DNA of 64,000 nt from JAAXPZ01 sp965215705 (lineage in GTDB: Bacteria > Campylobacterota > Campylobacteria > Campylobacterales > Sulfurovaceae): the NCBI GenBank assembly GCA_965215705.1, contig CBDCEE010000003.1, positions 434,001 to 498,000 on the forward strand. Direction: 5' to 3'. The notes under the pieces were generated by a model, which had not been told where the DNA came from, did no database searches, and saw nothing but the letters and a program-made list of their open reading frames with translations. Made by a program: the position numbers and the translations under genes. Shown here piece by piece: positions 8,157 through 18,542 of this stretch (the first letter of the stretch is position 1; each line of letters begins with the position of its first letter).

Positions 8157-9488
8157 ATGCCAAAAAATGTTGCATGGAGAGAAGGACTGTTTATACGTCC
8201 TCAACATTTTCAGCAAAACAGCTATGCTGTCACCACAGAAATGATGAGAAGAGCATCTACAGCTCAAGCCAACAGATGGGGACTCTTTGATCTCAAAATA
8301 GATGATCAACTACTTGCACAAGGCAAGATCTCTCTCATCTCTGCTTCCGGAATACTCCCTGATGGTACTCTATTCGATACAGAAGATATCATAGAAAAAC
8401 TCACCATAGAAATAGTGCAAGAGGATAGTGGAAAAGCTATCTATCTAGGACTGCCTCTACTCTACCCCAATGAAGACAATATTTATTTTGAAGAGCATAC
8501 TCCTCTAGCAACTCGATATCGGGCAAAAATAGAAAATGAGATCCCCAATACTAATGCAGGAGAAGAGAGTCATGCAGACATCGCTTTTTCATATCTGAAC
8601 TTCAAGCTTCTGAAAGAAGGAGAAAAAAGAGAAGGCTTCAGCTGCATACAAATTACTCAAGTCGGTAATGTTACTGCGAACAATACTATCAGTCTGGATG
8701 AGCACTTTTCGCCTACCTATCTCCATCTGCACAAAGCACCTTCCCTCTCCTCCAAACTCAATGAACTGCAAGGCATGCTGCACTATCGTGCTGAAAAGCT
8801 AGCTGAGAAGATAGAAGGAGGTACGCTGCAGACTACTGAATTGGGAGACTATCTTATCCTTCAGTTGATCAACAGAGCAGAAGGAAGATTGCACTATTTT
8901 GTCACGCAGGAGAATCTACACCCCGGGGATCTCTATCTGGAGCTGGTCTCACTTATAGGGGAGTTGGCTGTCTTTATGAAAAAAGAGAAACGTTTGTTGC
9001 AACAGTTTACCTATATCCATGAAAAGCAAGGTATTAGCTTCGAAACTGTTTTTCATGAGATTAAAAGCCTCTTAAGCAATGTACTAGAGAGCAGCAGTGT
9101 ACGGGTTCCGCTAGACAAACATAATTATGGCATCAGTATCGCTATGCTCAAAGAGAAGAGTCTTCTGGAAAATAGCTCTTTTGTCTTGGCAGCCTCTTCC
9201 AATATTGACAGTACGAAGCTTGAAAAACTCCTTTTAGACAATTTAAAGATAGGAACGGTAGAGGAGATACGCAACTTAGTAAACCATCATCTTCCTGGTT
9301 TTAAGTTAACCCCTCTCTCCTCTGTCCCTAGAGAGATTCCCTATAGAGTCAACCAGAGTTATTATAGGATTATGCTTGATCCCAAGGATATACAGAAACT
9401 TCATAAATCTTCCGGGATGGCACTGCACTATCCAGAAACCCCAAATCTGATGATAGAGTTTGTTCTCTGGTCTATCAAAACAAAATAG
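8157..9488 (+). CDS. tssK: T6SS baseplate subunit TssK
   Basis: A 443-residue TssK, the baseplate component that links the sheath assembly platform to the membrane complex. The family start is clear: VAWREGLFIRPQHFQQ at residues 5-20, followed by RWGLFDLKIDDQLLAQGKIS. The C-terminal end has the expected IPYRVNQSYYRIMLD and a final hydrophobic segment. Length matches the family. The strong ribosome binding site AAGGAGGGGAT precedes the ATG. It is the first T6SS gene here; tssA, B, C, E, F, G, H, J, hcp and vgrG are not in the window. Confidence 0.93.
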   Translation: MPKNVAWREGLFIRPQHFQQNSYAVTTEMMRRASTAQANRWGLFDLKIDDQLLAQGKISLISASGILPDGTLFDTEDIIEKLTIEIVQEDSGKAIYLGLPLLYPNEDNIYFEEHTPLATRYRAKIENEIPNTNAGEESHADIAFSYLNFKLLKEGEKREGFSCIQITQVGNVTANNTISLDEHFSPTYLHLHKAPSLSSKLNELQGMLHYRAEKLAEKIEGGTLQTTELGDYLILQLINRAEGRLHYFVTQENLHPGDLYLELVSLIGELAVFMKKEKRLLQQFTYIHEKQGISFETVFHEIKSLLSNVLESSSVRVPLDKHNYGISIAMLKEKSLLENSSFVLAASSNIDSTKLEKLLLDNLKIGTVEEIRNLVNHHLPGFKLTPLSSVPREIPYRVNQSYYRIMLDPKDIQKLHKSSGMALHYPETPNLMIEFVLWSIKTK

Positions 9489-9495
9489 GTAATAT

Positions 9496-10352
9496 ATGAT
9501 GGATGACGACAAAACAGTAATTATTTACTCTGGAGGCAAAGAAGAGCATGGTACAGAAGTTAGTGGCTTTTCCACTCCTCTACCGATGGAGAAAGAGGAT
9601 CATCTTCCTCGGGTGCTTCCCTCTTTTTCTGTACCATTCTTAAATACAGCCTACGGGCAACCTTTTCTCAGTGCACTAAGATCCCTCTATAGGGAGGTCT
9701 ATCTCCTCGAACGAGGCAAGAGCCATAACGATATCCATGCACTCAAAAGAAAACTGATCGATCTCATGGATCACCATACTAGGCTTTTCTCTGAACAAGG
9801 AATTGAAAATACCCATATCCTGATAGCCCGTTATATCATCTCAACTTTCATTGATGAGCATCTAGGTGCTATAGAATGGAGCCAAGGGGAAACTTGGGCA
9901 AATCACAGTCTGCTTGGGCATTACTATCAAGAGACATATGGGGGGGGGAGAAATTTTTTCAACTCCTAGATCAGTTTGCCCGTGAACCAGGGAAATACAT
10001 ACAGCACATGAAGCTGATCTACGCCTGTCTCTCTCTTGGCTATAAAGGCAAATATACACTCTCCGATAATACAGATGGTCATCTAGAAAGTATTAGACAA
10101 GAGCTCTATAGACGTATTGTCAATCATCAGACAGAAGAAGAACGATTTTACAAAGCACACCCTTCTTCTGCCAAGAAAAATAAATTGACACTACATGTTC
10201 CTTATAAAATGTTTTTGGTTAGTGTAACATTGATACTTGCCATTGTATATGGAGTTTTTACTTCGATGACCCTTGAAAATGAGAATAGACTAATAGATAT
10301 TCTTCAGGAAGAGAACGCTACAACGCAGAAGGATACCAATGGCAGCATCTAG
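9496..10352 (+). CDS. tssL: T6SS membrane protein TssL (DotU family), frame broken at a G9 tract
   Basis: TssL anchors the T6SS membrane complex through a cytoplasmic domain and one C-terminal membrane helix. The first frame (9496-9969) gives residues 1-148 with the DotU core (FLNTAYGQPFLSALRSLYRE, then THILIARYIISTFIDEHLG and ANHSLLGHYYQETYGG). At nine consecutive G bases (9940-9948) the frame is lost and would stop at 9969. The correct continuation EKFFQLLDQFAREPGKYIQH lies in another frame to 10352, with the membrane helix MFLVSVTLILAIVYGVF near the end. Seven or ten Gs would restore one protein of about 285 residues. No C-terminal OmpA domain is present; that domain is in TssM instead. 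Confidence 0.85.
9940..9948 (+). repeat. G9 homopolymer tract inside tssL
   Basis: Nine G bases follow ACATAT within an otherwise AT-rich gene, exactly where the two halves of tssL change frame. Poly-G tracts of 8-11 are classic slippage sites for phase variation in Campylobacter and Helicobacter. With nine Gs the protein ends early; with seven or ten it is full length. A homopolymer sequencing error would look the same. Confidence 0.75.
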
Positions 10353-13300
10353 TCGTTCTATTTTCAAAAGTACTCTTTTTTGGATTGCCCTGCTCTCCTT
10401 ACTTTTTTCAGTGCTATTTATCTTTTTTGGACAACGTTTATCTGTTGATCTTTTTGGAGAAGTACTCAAGCGTATACTCTACAGTACGGTCTTTTTTCTT
10501 GGCATAATTATTCTCGAGCTTCTGTATCTCTTTCTAACCAAAGAGGAGGAACGTGAAGGCAGACGTGCCCGTAGAGAAGCTAGCCGTATTCGAAGAAAAG
10601 AGGAAAAAGCACAACTCAAACTTAAAAAAAAGGCGGTAAAGGCATTAGCAAAGAAGTTCTATGAAGCCTTAAGCATTATTAAAAAGTCAAATATCTATCA
10701 AAAAAGAGCAAGTTATAATTATGAACTCCCTTGGTACTTAGTGCTCGGAGGAGAGGAAGAAGAGCAAAAAGCAATCCTCAAAAACTCTGGATTGGATTTT
10801 CCTATCAATATAGAGTACAAAGAACAAGAAGAAAACAAGGGAGCCTTTCAGTGGTTTTTTGCGGAAGAGGGTGTGTTTGTCACTGTACCTAAAGCCTATA
10901 CCACTCTAGAAAAAAATGCTGCCTCTGACCCCATCTGGTTAACATTCTTAAAACTTTTTAAAAAAGAGCGTTGGAGAAGACCTATCAATGGTATCATCTT
11001 CACCGTAAACGGTAAAGAGCTTCTGGAAAACGATGAAGTATCTCTCAATGAGTTTGCAAAAGTTATCCGTGAAAAACTCAATGAAGTCTCTAAGACTTTT
11101 TCATCTCAGATCCCAATCTATATGATAATCAGCGGCGTAGAAGAGATCCCCGCCTTTTATGCATTTTTTAATAATCTGACCCCAGAAGAGAAAAGAGAAA
11201 TACTGGGGATTACCTTTGAAGACACGACAAAAGATATCTCCGGTGAACTGATTGATGTCAAATTTTCCTCACTTTTACAAAAGCTTGAACATGATACATT
11301 GGGTAACCTACAAAACTCTTGGGAAAGGCAGGAAAGAAAAGAAATATTCTTCTTTGTTGAGGAGTTTCGTTCTTTTCTTGAGAAAGTTAGTAATCTTGCA
11401 GAAAAAACTTTTTCAAAGACACGCTATTATATGCCATTAATGTTACGAGGTATTTACTTTACTGATATTACGCACACTATGGGTACGCGTTATGCCTTGA
11501 CAACCAATGGTGCCCCCCTACTCTCCGGGATGTTTCTTCCTAAGGTCTTCGAACGCATTATCTTATCAGAAACACAACTCGTCAAAGTCAATGACACATA
11601 CCGCAAAAAATTTGGATATCTCTGGGGAGGGCTACTTGGACTGACTGCACTTCTTGTAGCTGGGTCTGTCTACTACTGGTCTGTATTTGTAAAAGAAGAG
11701 CAGAGGGAGACCAAAGAGATAGAAGATATCTATATACAATATAAAGAACTAAAATCTATGGATAAGCCTAAAGTGACTGTTACGGTCAAGCATAAAGTAC
11801 GCAAAGTGGATACACCGGTAGATGCTATGCAGATCGGTAAACTTGGCGGGAAAGAAAATAAAGACGTAAGCTTTAGAAAAGGCAGTGCGGAACTAACGAC
11901 CTTCGCACAGGTAGAGTTACAAAAAATGCTTACACATATTCAAGAACTCAGTACAACAAGTAAGCTTAAAATTCTTGGACACACAGACAGTATAGGGGAC
12001 AATACCTATAATCTCGAACTCTCCCAAAAAAGAGCAGCCTCTGTAAAGAAGTTTTTCGTGAAAAACGGCATTACTTCTGAACGCATCACAACCAAAGGTA
12101 TAGGAGAAGCTTCCCCCATCGCTACCAATCAAACAGTAGAGGGGAGAAGACTTAACCGTCGTGTTGAGATCTATGCCTATGGGATTCAGACAAAAATAGA
12201 AGAGTTGAGCTATGAAGAAGAGGAGTATATTGTTGAAGATAATCTTAGTGATCTCCAGCGTATACTCGCTATGCTCGATGCACTTAGATCTATGAGAAGA
12301 GATAAAAAAAACAGTCATATCTCTGATGAGCCTTGGAAACCGGGGTACTATAAAATCGATCAGAGAGATACTTATGTACGCGCACTATATGGGAAAGGTC
12401 TTGAAAGCTTACTGTTGCCAAGGGTTACTATGCTTATAGAAAAAGAGTTACTTCTAAACCTTACAAATAAAATAGGAACACAAGAAAACCTTAAAGCCTA
12501 TCTCATGCTTGCTGATAAAAAACATCTAGATCCTCAATTTTTAGAGGGCTATATGCTTAATCGCTGGGGAGACAGTCTTGAAGAAACAGAGATACGTAGA
12601 CTAAATATCCATTTTTCTGCACTTCTAAAAATGGACTTCTCGCCAGCGGCGTTAGAGCATAAGAGTATAAGAAAAGCAAGAAAAAAACTTCTTGCTCATG
12701 CAGGTACTGCAGGCGTGGTATATAAGGCATTGCAACAAAAAGCCAGCAGAAGTGGGCTACATGATTTCCAATTCATAGAAGTTCTGGATGCATATCCTGA
12801 TGCACTCACTGGTACCGACTATAGAATCCCCGGTCTCTATACAAAAGAGGGTTATGAAAAAATCATTTTGCTACAGACCAAGTCTATTATCAAAGAAGCC
12901 ATGACAAAGAGCTGGATACTGGGGGAAGATAAAACAACAGAAGGGAAAGAGCTAGCACGTATCTATGAGAAAGTGCTTAGTCTTTATTTTATTGACTATA
13001 GACGCTACTGGACCAAAGGGCTTGCTCAGATAGGTATCCCTGCATATCACTCAAGTAGCGAACTCTCCAGGCAACTAGAGCTATTAAGCTCTGGCCTCTC
13101 TCCTATCACTTTGGTACTTCGTGCATTTAAGGTGAATACTTACCTACTCACACCTAAAGAGCGGGCAAAGATTGCCATGAAGAAGAAACAAGAACTAGGT
13201 GTCACAGGTGCTGAGATCGGAGGAAGAATCGGGAGTAAACTTGATCGTATTCAACGATTAGGAACAAAGGGTATGAAAGAGTTTGCCAGTGATAAAATGG

Positions 13301-14295
13301 TGTATGATCTTCGAACCATTTTCAAGCCTTATCATGAACTTATTGATGAAAAAAACAAGCCATCTAGAAAATTTCAAATTGTCCTTAGGCATGTAGAAAA
13401 AGTTTACCAACAGATGCTCGAAGTAGATACCTCTGCCGAACCTAAACAAAGTGCTTTTGAAATCGTTAGTAAGAAAGGCACTTCTTCACATCAAACATTT
13501 GCCCTTAAAAGCTCTCTTCTCCCTCCAAGAGTCCTCTCTCTTTATAATAAAGCTCTCAAAAACAGTTGGGACTATCTAGCAAGTCTTGTAGATGGGCATT
13601 TAAATAAAACATACAATGATGAAATATGGAACTTTTACCAAGAACGTATCGAAGGGCGTTTCCCTCTAAACCTACATACAGAAAGTGATATTACACTGGA
13701 TGACTTTAAAACATTTTTCCAAAAAGAGGGCATACTTGATCAATTTTTTGCCAAATTTGTTTCTCCTTTTGTTGTAGTAAACACGAAAACTGGTACTTAT
13801 AAAATCAAAGCAATAGATGGGGCTAAAGTTTCTGTTGATAAAGAGATGGTGCAATCTATGATACAAGCAAAAGAGATACAAAAACTCTTCTTTCAGTCAT
13901 CCGGAAATTTACAATTAGGCGCAGTGATCAAGCCCAAATATCTTAGTAATAATCTTACTGCCATGGATATTATCTATGAGGAGCAAGAGCTTGTTTATGA
14001 ACATGGACCTACTCAGAGTAAAGCCTTTGTTTGGCCTTCACAATACCCAGATAGTTTGGCAAAATTTACCTTCTATGATAGCCATAGTAATCGTGTTGTT
14101 AAGATACGAGGTGAAGGGCCATGGGCGCTACTCAGGCTTTTTAGTAAATTACATAAAAAGATCCTTTCCCCGACAAGCATGCTTGTCAGTTATAGAAAAG
14201 GTCCCTATAGAGGCTCTTTCATAGTCAAAGGGAACTTAGTCAAACTCTATGGAAAGTCCAGCCCTACAAGAAAATTTCTACTAAAGAAAAAATAA
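10339..14295 (+). CDS. tssM: T6SS membrane protein TssM (IcmF) with embedded OmpA-like domain
   Basis: A 1318-residue TssM. Two membrane helices lie near residues 10-33 and 47-67 and a third near 428-450. A cytoplasmic domain lies between, and a large periplasmic part ends in the IcmF/VasK C-terminal region. The cytoplasmic domain begins PWYLVLGG as in other TssM proteins, but the Walker A that should follow reads EEEEQKAILKNSG, so nucleotide binding is probably lost. Residues about 505-617 form an OmpA-type peptidoglycan-binding domain (ILGHTDSIGDNTYNLELSQK, RAASVKKFF, then EGRRLNRRVEI). This is unusual, since that domain is normally fused to TssL. The gene overlaps the end of tssL by 14 bases. 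Confidence 0.9.
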   Translation: MAASSRSIFKSTLFWIALLSLLFSVLFIFFGQRLSVDLFGEVLKRILYSTVFFLGIIILELLYLFLTKEEEREGRRARREASRIRRKEEKAQLKLKKKAVKALAKKFYEALSIIKKSNIYQKRASYNYELPWYLVLGGEEEEQKAILKNSGLDFPINIEYKEQEENKGAFQWFFAEEGVFVTVPKAYTTLEKNAASDPIWLTFLKLFKKERWRRPINGIIFTVNGKELLENDEVSLNEFAKVIREKLNEVSKTFSSQIPIYMIISGVEEIPAFYAFFNNLTPEEKREILGITFEDTTKDISGELIDVKFSSLLQKLEHDTLGNLQNSWERQERKEIFFFVEEFRSFLEKVSNLAEKTFSKTRYYMPLMLRGIYFTDITHTMGTRYALTTNGAPLLSGMFLPKVFERIILSETQLVKVNDTYRKKFGYLWGGLLGLTALLVAGSVYYWSVFVKEEQRETKEIEDIYIQYKELKSMDKPKVTVTVKHKVRKVDTPVDAMQIGKLGGKENKDVSFRKGSAELTTFAQVELQKMLTHIQELSTTSKLKILGHTDSIGDNTYNLELSQKRAASVKKFFVKNGITSERITTKGIGEASPIATNQTVEGRRLNRRVEIYAYGIQTKIEELSYEEEEYIVEDNLSDLQRILAMLDALRSMRRDKKNSHISDEPWKPGYYKIDQRDTYVRALYGKGLESLLLPRVTMLIEKELLLNLTNKIGTQENLKAYLMLADKKHLDPQFLEGYMLNRWGDSLEETEIRRLNIHFSALLKMDFSPAALEHKSIRKARKKLLAHAGTAGVVYKALQQKASRSGLHDFQFIEVLDAYPDALTGTDYRIPGLYTKEGYEKIILLQTKSIIKEAMTKSWILGEDKTTEGKELARIYEKVLSLYFIDYRRYWTKGLAQIGIPAYHSSSELSRQLELLSSGLSPITLVLRAFKVNTYLLTPKERAKIAMKKKQELGVTGAEIGGRIGSKLDRIQRLGTKGMKEFASDKMVYDLRTIFKPYHELIDEKNKPSRKFQIVLRHVEKVYQQMLEVDTSAEPKQSAFEIVSKKGTSSHQTFALKSSLLPPRVLSLYNKALKNSWDYLASLVDGHLNKTYNDEIWNFYQERIEGRFPLNLHTESDITLDDFKTFFQKEGILDQFFAKFVSPFVVVNTKTGTYKIKAIDGAKVSVDKEMVQSMIQAKEIQKLFFQSSGNLQLGAVIKPKYLSNNLTAMDIIYEEQELVYEHGPTQSKAFVWPSQYPDSLAKFTFYDSHSNRVVKIRGEGPWALLRLFSKLHKKILSPTSMLVSYRKGPYRGSFIVKGNLVKLYGKSSPTRKFLLKKK

Positions 14296-14328
14296 GTTAT
14301 TGCTTTACATGAAAAAGGATGAGATAGT

Positions 14329-16967
14329 ATGGATGATGAGTATCTAATGCAGTTTGATGAAGACGCTACTCAATTTACCTGTTTTATAGAAGATGATGCA
14401 ACCACTTTTGGTGAATCCATCGCACCCGAAGATGAGGCCTATGCACCTCTGCCTGAGGGAAGTATTTTTCTAGAAAGGTATAAGATCATTAAGGTCCTTG
14501 GACAGGGTAATTTTGGTATGATCTATCTCTTGGAAGCACTCGATGCAAGTAAAAAGCTACTCGTTGTTAAAGAGTTTTTCCCAAAAGGGTTTGTGGTCAG
14601 GGATCAAAACAACCATTTACTCATGAAAACCTCATTGACAAAACATCAGCTAAAGAGCTATCAGCATATGCAAGAGATCTTTATAGGGGAAGCAAAGAAT
14701 CTAGTAAAAGTTACAGAGAAAAGTCACCCCAATATTGTTACTTTTTTTTCTTTAGAAGAAAATAAAAATAATACTACATATTTTATCATGAATTATGAAA
14801 GTGGTATTTCGTTAAAAAGCTATCTCTCCAAAAGAGAAGAAAAGGAGGAAGGAAGATTATCCAATCATGAAATCTATACATTGGCTATATCCCTACTCAA
14901 TGGTCTATCGCAAGTCCATAGTGTGAATGTGTACCACCAAGACATCAAGCTTGAAAATATCTTGATACGGGAAGATGGGTCTCCTCTTTTATTGGATTTT
15001 GGTGCCAGCGTGATACTCTATGATGAAGAGATCAAAAAATATTTTAATGCCGCAACTCCCAGATATGCTGCCATAGAGCAGATCAATGTAGATCAGCCAC
15101 CAAAAATCAATCAAACAACAGATATCTATGCCATAGGTGTATTGCTCTATAGGCTTATCACTCAGACATTCCCCCCAAAATCCCAAGAGAGGCTAGACGC
15201 TATTTCTAAGGGGCATAAAGACCCCTACACTCCTCTCCAATCCCAAAAGCTCTCTAGCTACGATATCCATCTACTTAAGGCTGTTGACAAGGCACTCAAA
15301 CTTCCCCAAGATGAGAGATTTCAAAGTGCTAAAGCATTTATTGAAGGATTAGAGCATAAAAAGAAAATGGGGCATTTTTGGGTAGCTGGGATTTTACTGC
15401 TCTCTTCTACTATATTCTTTCTTCTTCCTGGGGAAAATGGAAAAATTAAATTAAATATCTCAGAAAAGGGATACCATGTATATATTGATGGACATAAAAT
15501 GTTGCTTGATCGAGATAAAACTACCTCACTAAAAGCTGGATTGCATAAGGTTATTATAACAAAAGACGGTTATCTCCCCTATGAAAAATCTATCCGTGTT
15601 AAAGAGAATAGTTTATCTAACCTGTCTATCAATTTAACGCCTATGCAGCAGGTCGTCAGTATAGAAACTGATGCGGATGATGCAACAATCGTCCTTAATG
15701 GTCGTACACTAAAAAGCAATACGTTTCATGCAAGACATGGGGAAACGTATAAACTGAAAATCATCTCTAAGGGCATGAAACAATCGAAAAAGAGATAGAT
15801 TATACTACGCTATACCAAAATAATTTTAAACTCTATTATAAACTTCCAATAAATCGTGTTAAAACAAGTATAACTGTAACCCTCCCCGTACAAATGGGGA
15901 TCACTAAGATCAAGGTTAATAATGAACCATTAAGAGACAATAGTTTTCTTGCACATAAAGGTAAAGTATATTTAATCACTATAACCAATCCCTATTATGA
16001 ATCTCTGCAGATAGAACGTACCTTTCAAGAACTTTATGAAAATCCACAGCAGCTTTTTACCCTCTCCCAAGGAGAGGGTAAAATAAATTTTTCTATTCAT
16101 CCGGAAGATACATATATCTCAGTATATCAGCTTGTAGAGGATCAAGAAGTACCTCTCTTCAAGAAGCCTAAAAAAGTCTATCAATCTACACTTATCACTG
16201 TCCCAGCATCCGATAAACTATATTTGACAGTTCAAAAAGAAGGATACAAAGAGATTAGAAGTCGGTTTTTTTCTGTAAGAAATAATGAGACAGTCAATAA
16301 AATTTTCACACTTCATAAAAATAAAAAAAAGACTAGTTCTTCCTCTCTTGTATTTGATAGTACCCCATATGAGCATGATATGATACAAGTCCCGGGACAA
16401 AGTTTCCTAATCTCACGGTATGAAGTTAGCTATGAGGCATTTACCCGTTTCCTCAATGCTTCAGATATAGCGAAGCTCAATCAGGATAAAAAAGGTCATA
16501 GACTCTATGGAGAAAAAATCTTTAACTATATTATGCAGAAGCCTGAAGGCTATTATGTAAGTAAAACTTATAAAGACTACCCTATCAACTATGTCAGCTG
16601 GTATGGTGCCAAAGCATACACGGTATGGTTAAGTAAACAAACAAGCAAATCATATACACTGCCAAGTGCACAGCAGTGGAGGAACACTGCAAAGATAGGC
16701 TTTGATTCTGGACAGGTTAGTTTCCAAGCAAACTACCATTCTGGGGTTCTCCTACAAAAAGGACTTAAGTCTCCCAATACATTGGGAATATATGACCTGT
16801 TTGGCAATGTATTTGAATGGACAACCACGGCAAAGGGTAAGCAAAAACATATCATTAAGGGTGGTTCTTATCGTAGCAAACACTCTTTTCTCCTTCCCCA
16901 AAAACAGAGCACAGCATATAGCAAAAATATACATAGAAAAGATCTTGGATTTAGGATTATCAAATAA
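14329..16967 (+). CDS. PpkA-type Ser/Thr kinase fused to PEGA and formylglycine-enzyme-like domains, frameshifted
   Basis: The kinase part has a glycine loop GQGNFG at residues 58-63, Lys81 in VVKEFFP, the catalytic loop HQDIKLEN at 203-210 (HQD in place of HRD) and DFG at 223-225. A membrane helix follows near 348-365, then PEGA repeats. The first frame stops at 15798 after SKGMKQSKKR. Near 15772-15776 one G appears to be missing, and the shifted frame continues as HETIEKEIDYTTLYQNNFK without stops to 16967. The second half has more PEGA-like repeats and a formylglycine-generating-enzyme-like domain (INYVSWYGAKAYTVWLS, LGIYDLFGNVFEW, IKGGSY, LGFRI). Restored length is about 879 residues. It probably controls T6SS assembly by phosphorylation, with the next gene as phosphatase. 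Confidence 0.8.
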
Positions 16968-16997
16968 CAGCTATACTTAAATAATAAAGGATACCAC

Positions 16998-17750
16998 ATG
17001 TTTGAAGTTGCATTTCTATCAGATAGAGGGTTACAGAGAGAGCATAACGAAGATGCAATTTTGATCAATAAGACAGCTGCTACTTTTATCGTAGCAGATG
17101 GCATGGGAGGTCATGAGAAAGGGGAAATTGCCAGCAAACTTTTAGTTGAATCTTTTGTCAATATTCCAGAGAAACATACCTATGCGAACTTAGGTCAAGA
17201 TGACGATACTATTGTTCCCTCTCCCGGTATTGATGAAGAGCTCAATCACTGTATTGAAGATGCTACAGAAAAAATAACATCTTACGCAAAAGGAAGAGGG
17301 ATAGAAAGTACCATAGGGACAACAGTTGTAGGACTAAAATATGTTAGAAATATTCATGCATGGGCACTCTTTCATCTTGGAGATTCTCGTGCCTATCTGT
17401 TTAGTGACAACTCTATAACACAACTTACAACAGATCACTCTAAATATGAAGCGATGAAGCAAAAAAATATGAGTCAAGAAGAGATTGAGAACACAGGAAA
17501 AAATATTATTACAAAAGCCGTAGGGAACTTCAATACCTTTAGTCTTGATATCCATTATATTACAACTAAAAAGAATGATATTTTTCTCCTTTGCAGTGAT
17601 GGAATCAGTGATCTATGTAGCAAAGAAGAGCTACTTAGGTTAACAATACAATATAAAGAAAATCTCAATCTTCTCTGTACCCAAATCAAAAACCTTATCT
17701 ATACGCGTGGTGCAAAAGATAATCTTTCCATTATTGCCATCCGCACATAA
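16998..17750 (+). CDS. PP2C-family Ser/Thr phosphatase (PppA-like) of the T6SS
   Basis: A 250-residue PPM/PP2C phosphatase. The metal-binding motifs are intact: SDRGLQREHNEDA at residues 8-20, VADGMGGHEKGE at 33-44, LGDSRAYLF near 126 and LLCSDGISDLC near 197, with DN near the end (GAKDNLSIIAIR). Such enzymes reverse phosphorylation by the PpkA kinase and set T6SS firing. The gene follows the kinase by 30 bases with a GGATACC-type ribosome binding site and is in the same operon. Confidence 0.9.
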   Translation: MFEVAFLSDRGLQREHNEDAILINKTAATFIVADGMGGHEKGEIASKLLVESFVNIPEKHTYANLGQDDDTIVPSPGIDEELNHCIEDATEKITSYAKGRGIESTIGTTVVGLKYVRNIHAWALFHLGDSRAYLFSDNSITQLTTDHSKYEAMKQKNMSQEEIENTGKNIITKAVGNFNTFSLDIHYITTKKNDIFLLCSDGISDLCSKEELLRLTIQYKENLNLLCTQIKNLIYTRGAKDNLSIIAIRT

Positions 17751-17762
17751 AAGAGAAAGTAT

Positions 17763-18542
17763 ATGGGCAGAAAAATACGTTTAGACACTCCTGGATATTA
17801 TCACATTTCAAATCGTGGTGTAGGGCTAAGAGATGTATTTTTAAGCCACGAAGATAAAATCTTTTTTATCTCTTTAATGTGTCGTTATGCCAAGGAATAT
17901 ACTTTTGTTATTCATGGTTACGCACTCATTTCTAACGGGTATGATATACTTATTGAGACAACTCAATCAAATCTTTCTGTTATCATGAGAATGCTAAATA
18001 GCCGCTATACTTCTCACTTTAATAAGAAAATCGGTCGAAGGGGGCATCTCTGGGAAGGTAGGTACAAATCATGGCATATTGATAAAGTAGATTTCGTATT
18101 AAAACTTCTTGCCTATATAGAAGCTTTGCCAATCTATGCAGGCTGTAGCAGTGAAAAATCACACTATTTTTATGCTAGCTATCGTCAGTTTATAGGTGCA
18201 GATGAACGATTACCTTGTCTCGAAAAGTCCATCATATTTAAACGATTCAATACCGTACAAGAAATTAAAAATTTTTATGATACCTCTATAGATTTTGAAC
18301 ATATCAACAGTATCCATAAACTGCTTAAAAGAAAAAAGATTGAACATTCCTATAGGAATAAGAAAAGAACTCTCTCCCTCCCTCATGATTATTTTCAAGA
18401 AAACTTATCTAAGGATGCAAAGAAACAAAAAATTTGTGAAGCTTATCTTGCAGGATATTCACAAAAAGCAATAGGTGAGAATCTCCATATCTCACAACAA
18501 GCTGTACATAAAATCATTAAAAGAAATAGAGAGCAAGAATGA
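17763..18542 (+). CDS. RAYT-like Y1 transposase-family protein with lost HUH motif and C-terminal helix-turn-helix
   Basis: A 259-residue member of the REP-associated tyrosine transposase family: GYYHISNRGVGLRDVFLS at the start and YTSHFNKKIGRRGHLWEGRY near 79-98, which keeps the family Tyr. The usual PNHYHLL histidine pair is replaced by SNGYDIL near residues 58-64, so metal-dependent nicking is unlikely. The end (YSQKAIGENLHISQQAVHKI) is a helix-turn-helix. It lies 12 bases after the phosphatase gene and overlaps the next gene by 4 bases (ATGA). It may be a domesticated DNA-binding regulator of this locus. No flanking REP hairpins are evident. Confidence 0.75.
   Translation: MGRKIRLDTPGYYHISNRGVGLRDVFLSHEDKIFFISLMCRYAKEYTFVIHGYALISNGYDILIETTQSNLSVIMRMLNSRYTSHFNKKIGRRGHLWEGRYKSWHIDKVDFVLKLLAYIEALPIYAGCSSEKSHYFYASYRQFIGADERLPCLEKSIIFKRFNTVQEIKNFYDTSIDFEHINSIHKLLKRKKIEHSYRNKKRTLSLPHDYFQENLSKDAKKQKICEAYLAGYSQKAIGENLHISQQAVHKIIKRNREQE

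Noticed and set aside
14172..14187. Perfect 16-bp palindrome GACAAGCATGCTTGTC in tssM
   Set aside because: It lies within well-conserved coding sequence and nothing around it suggests a regulatory site; chance is sufficient.
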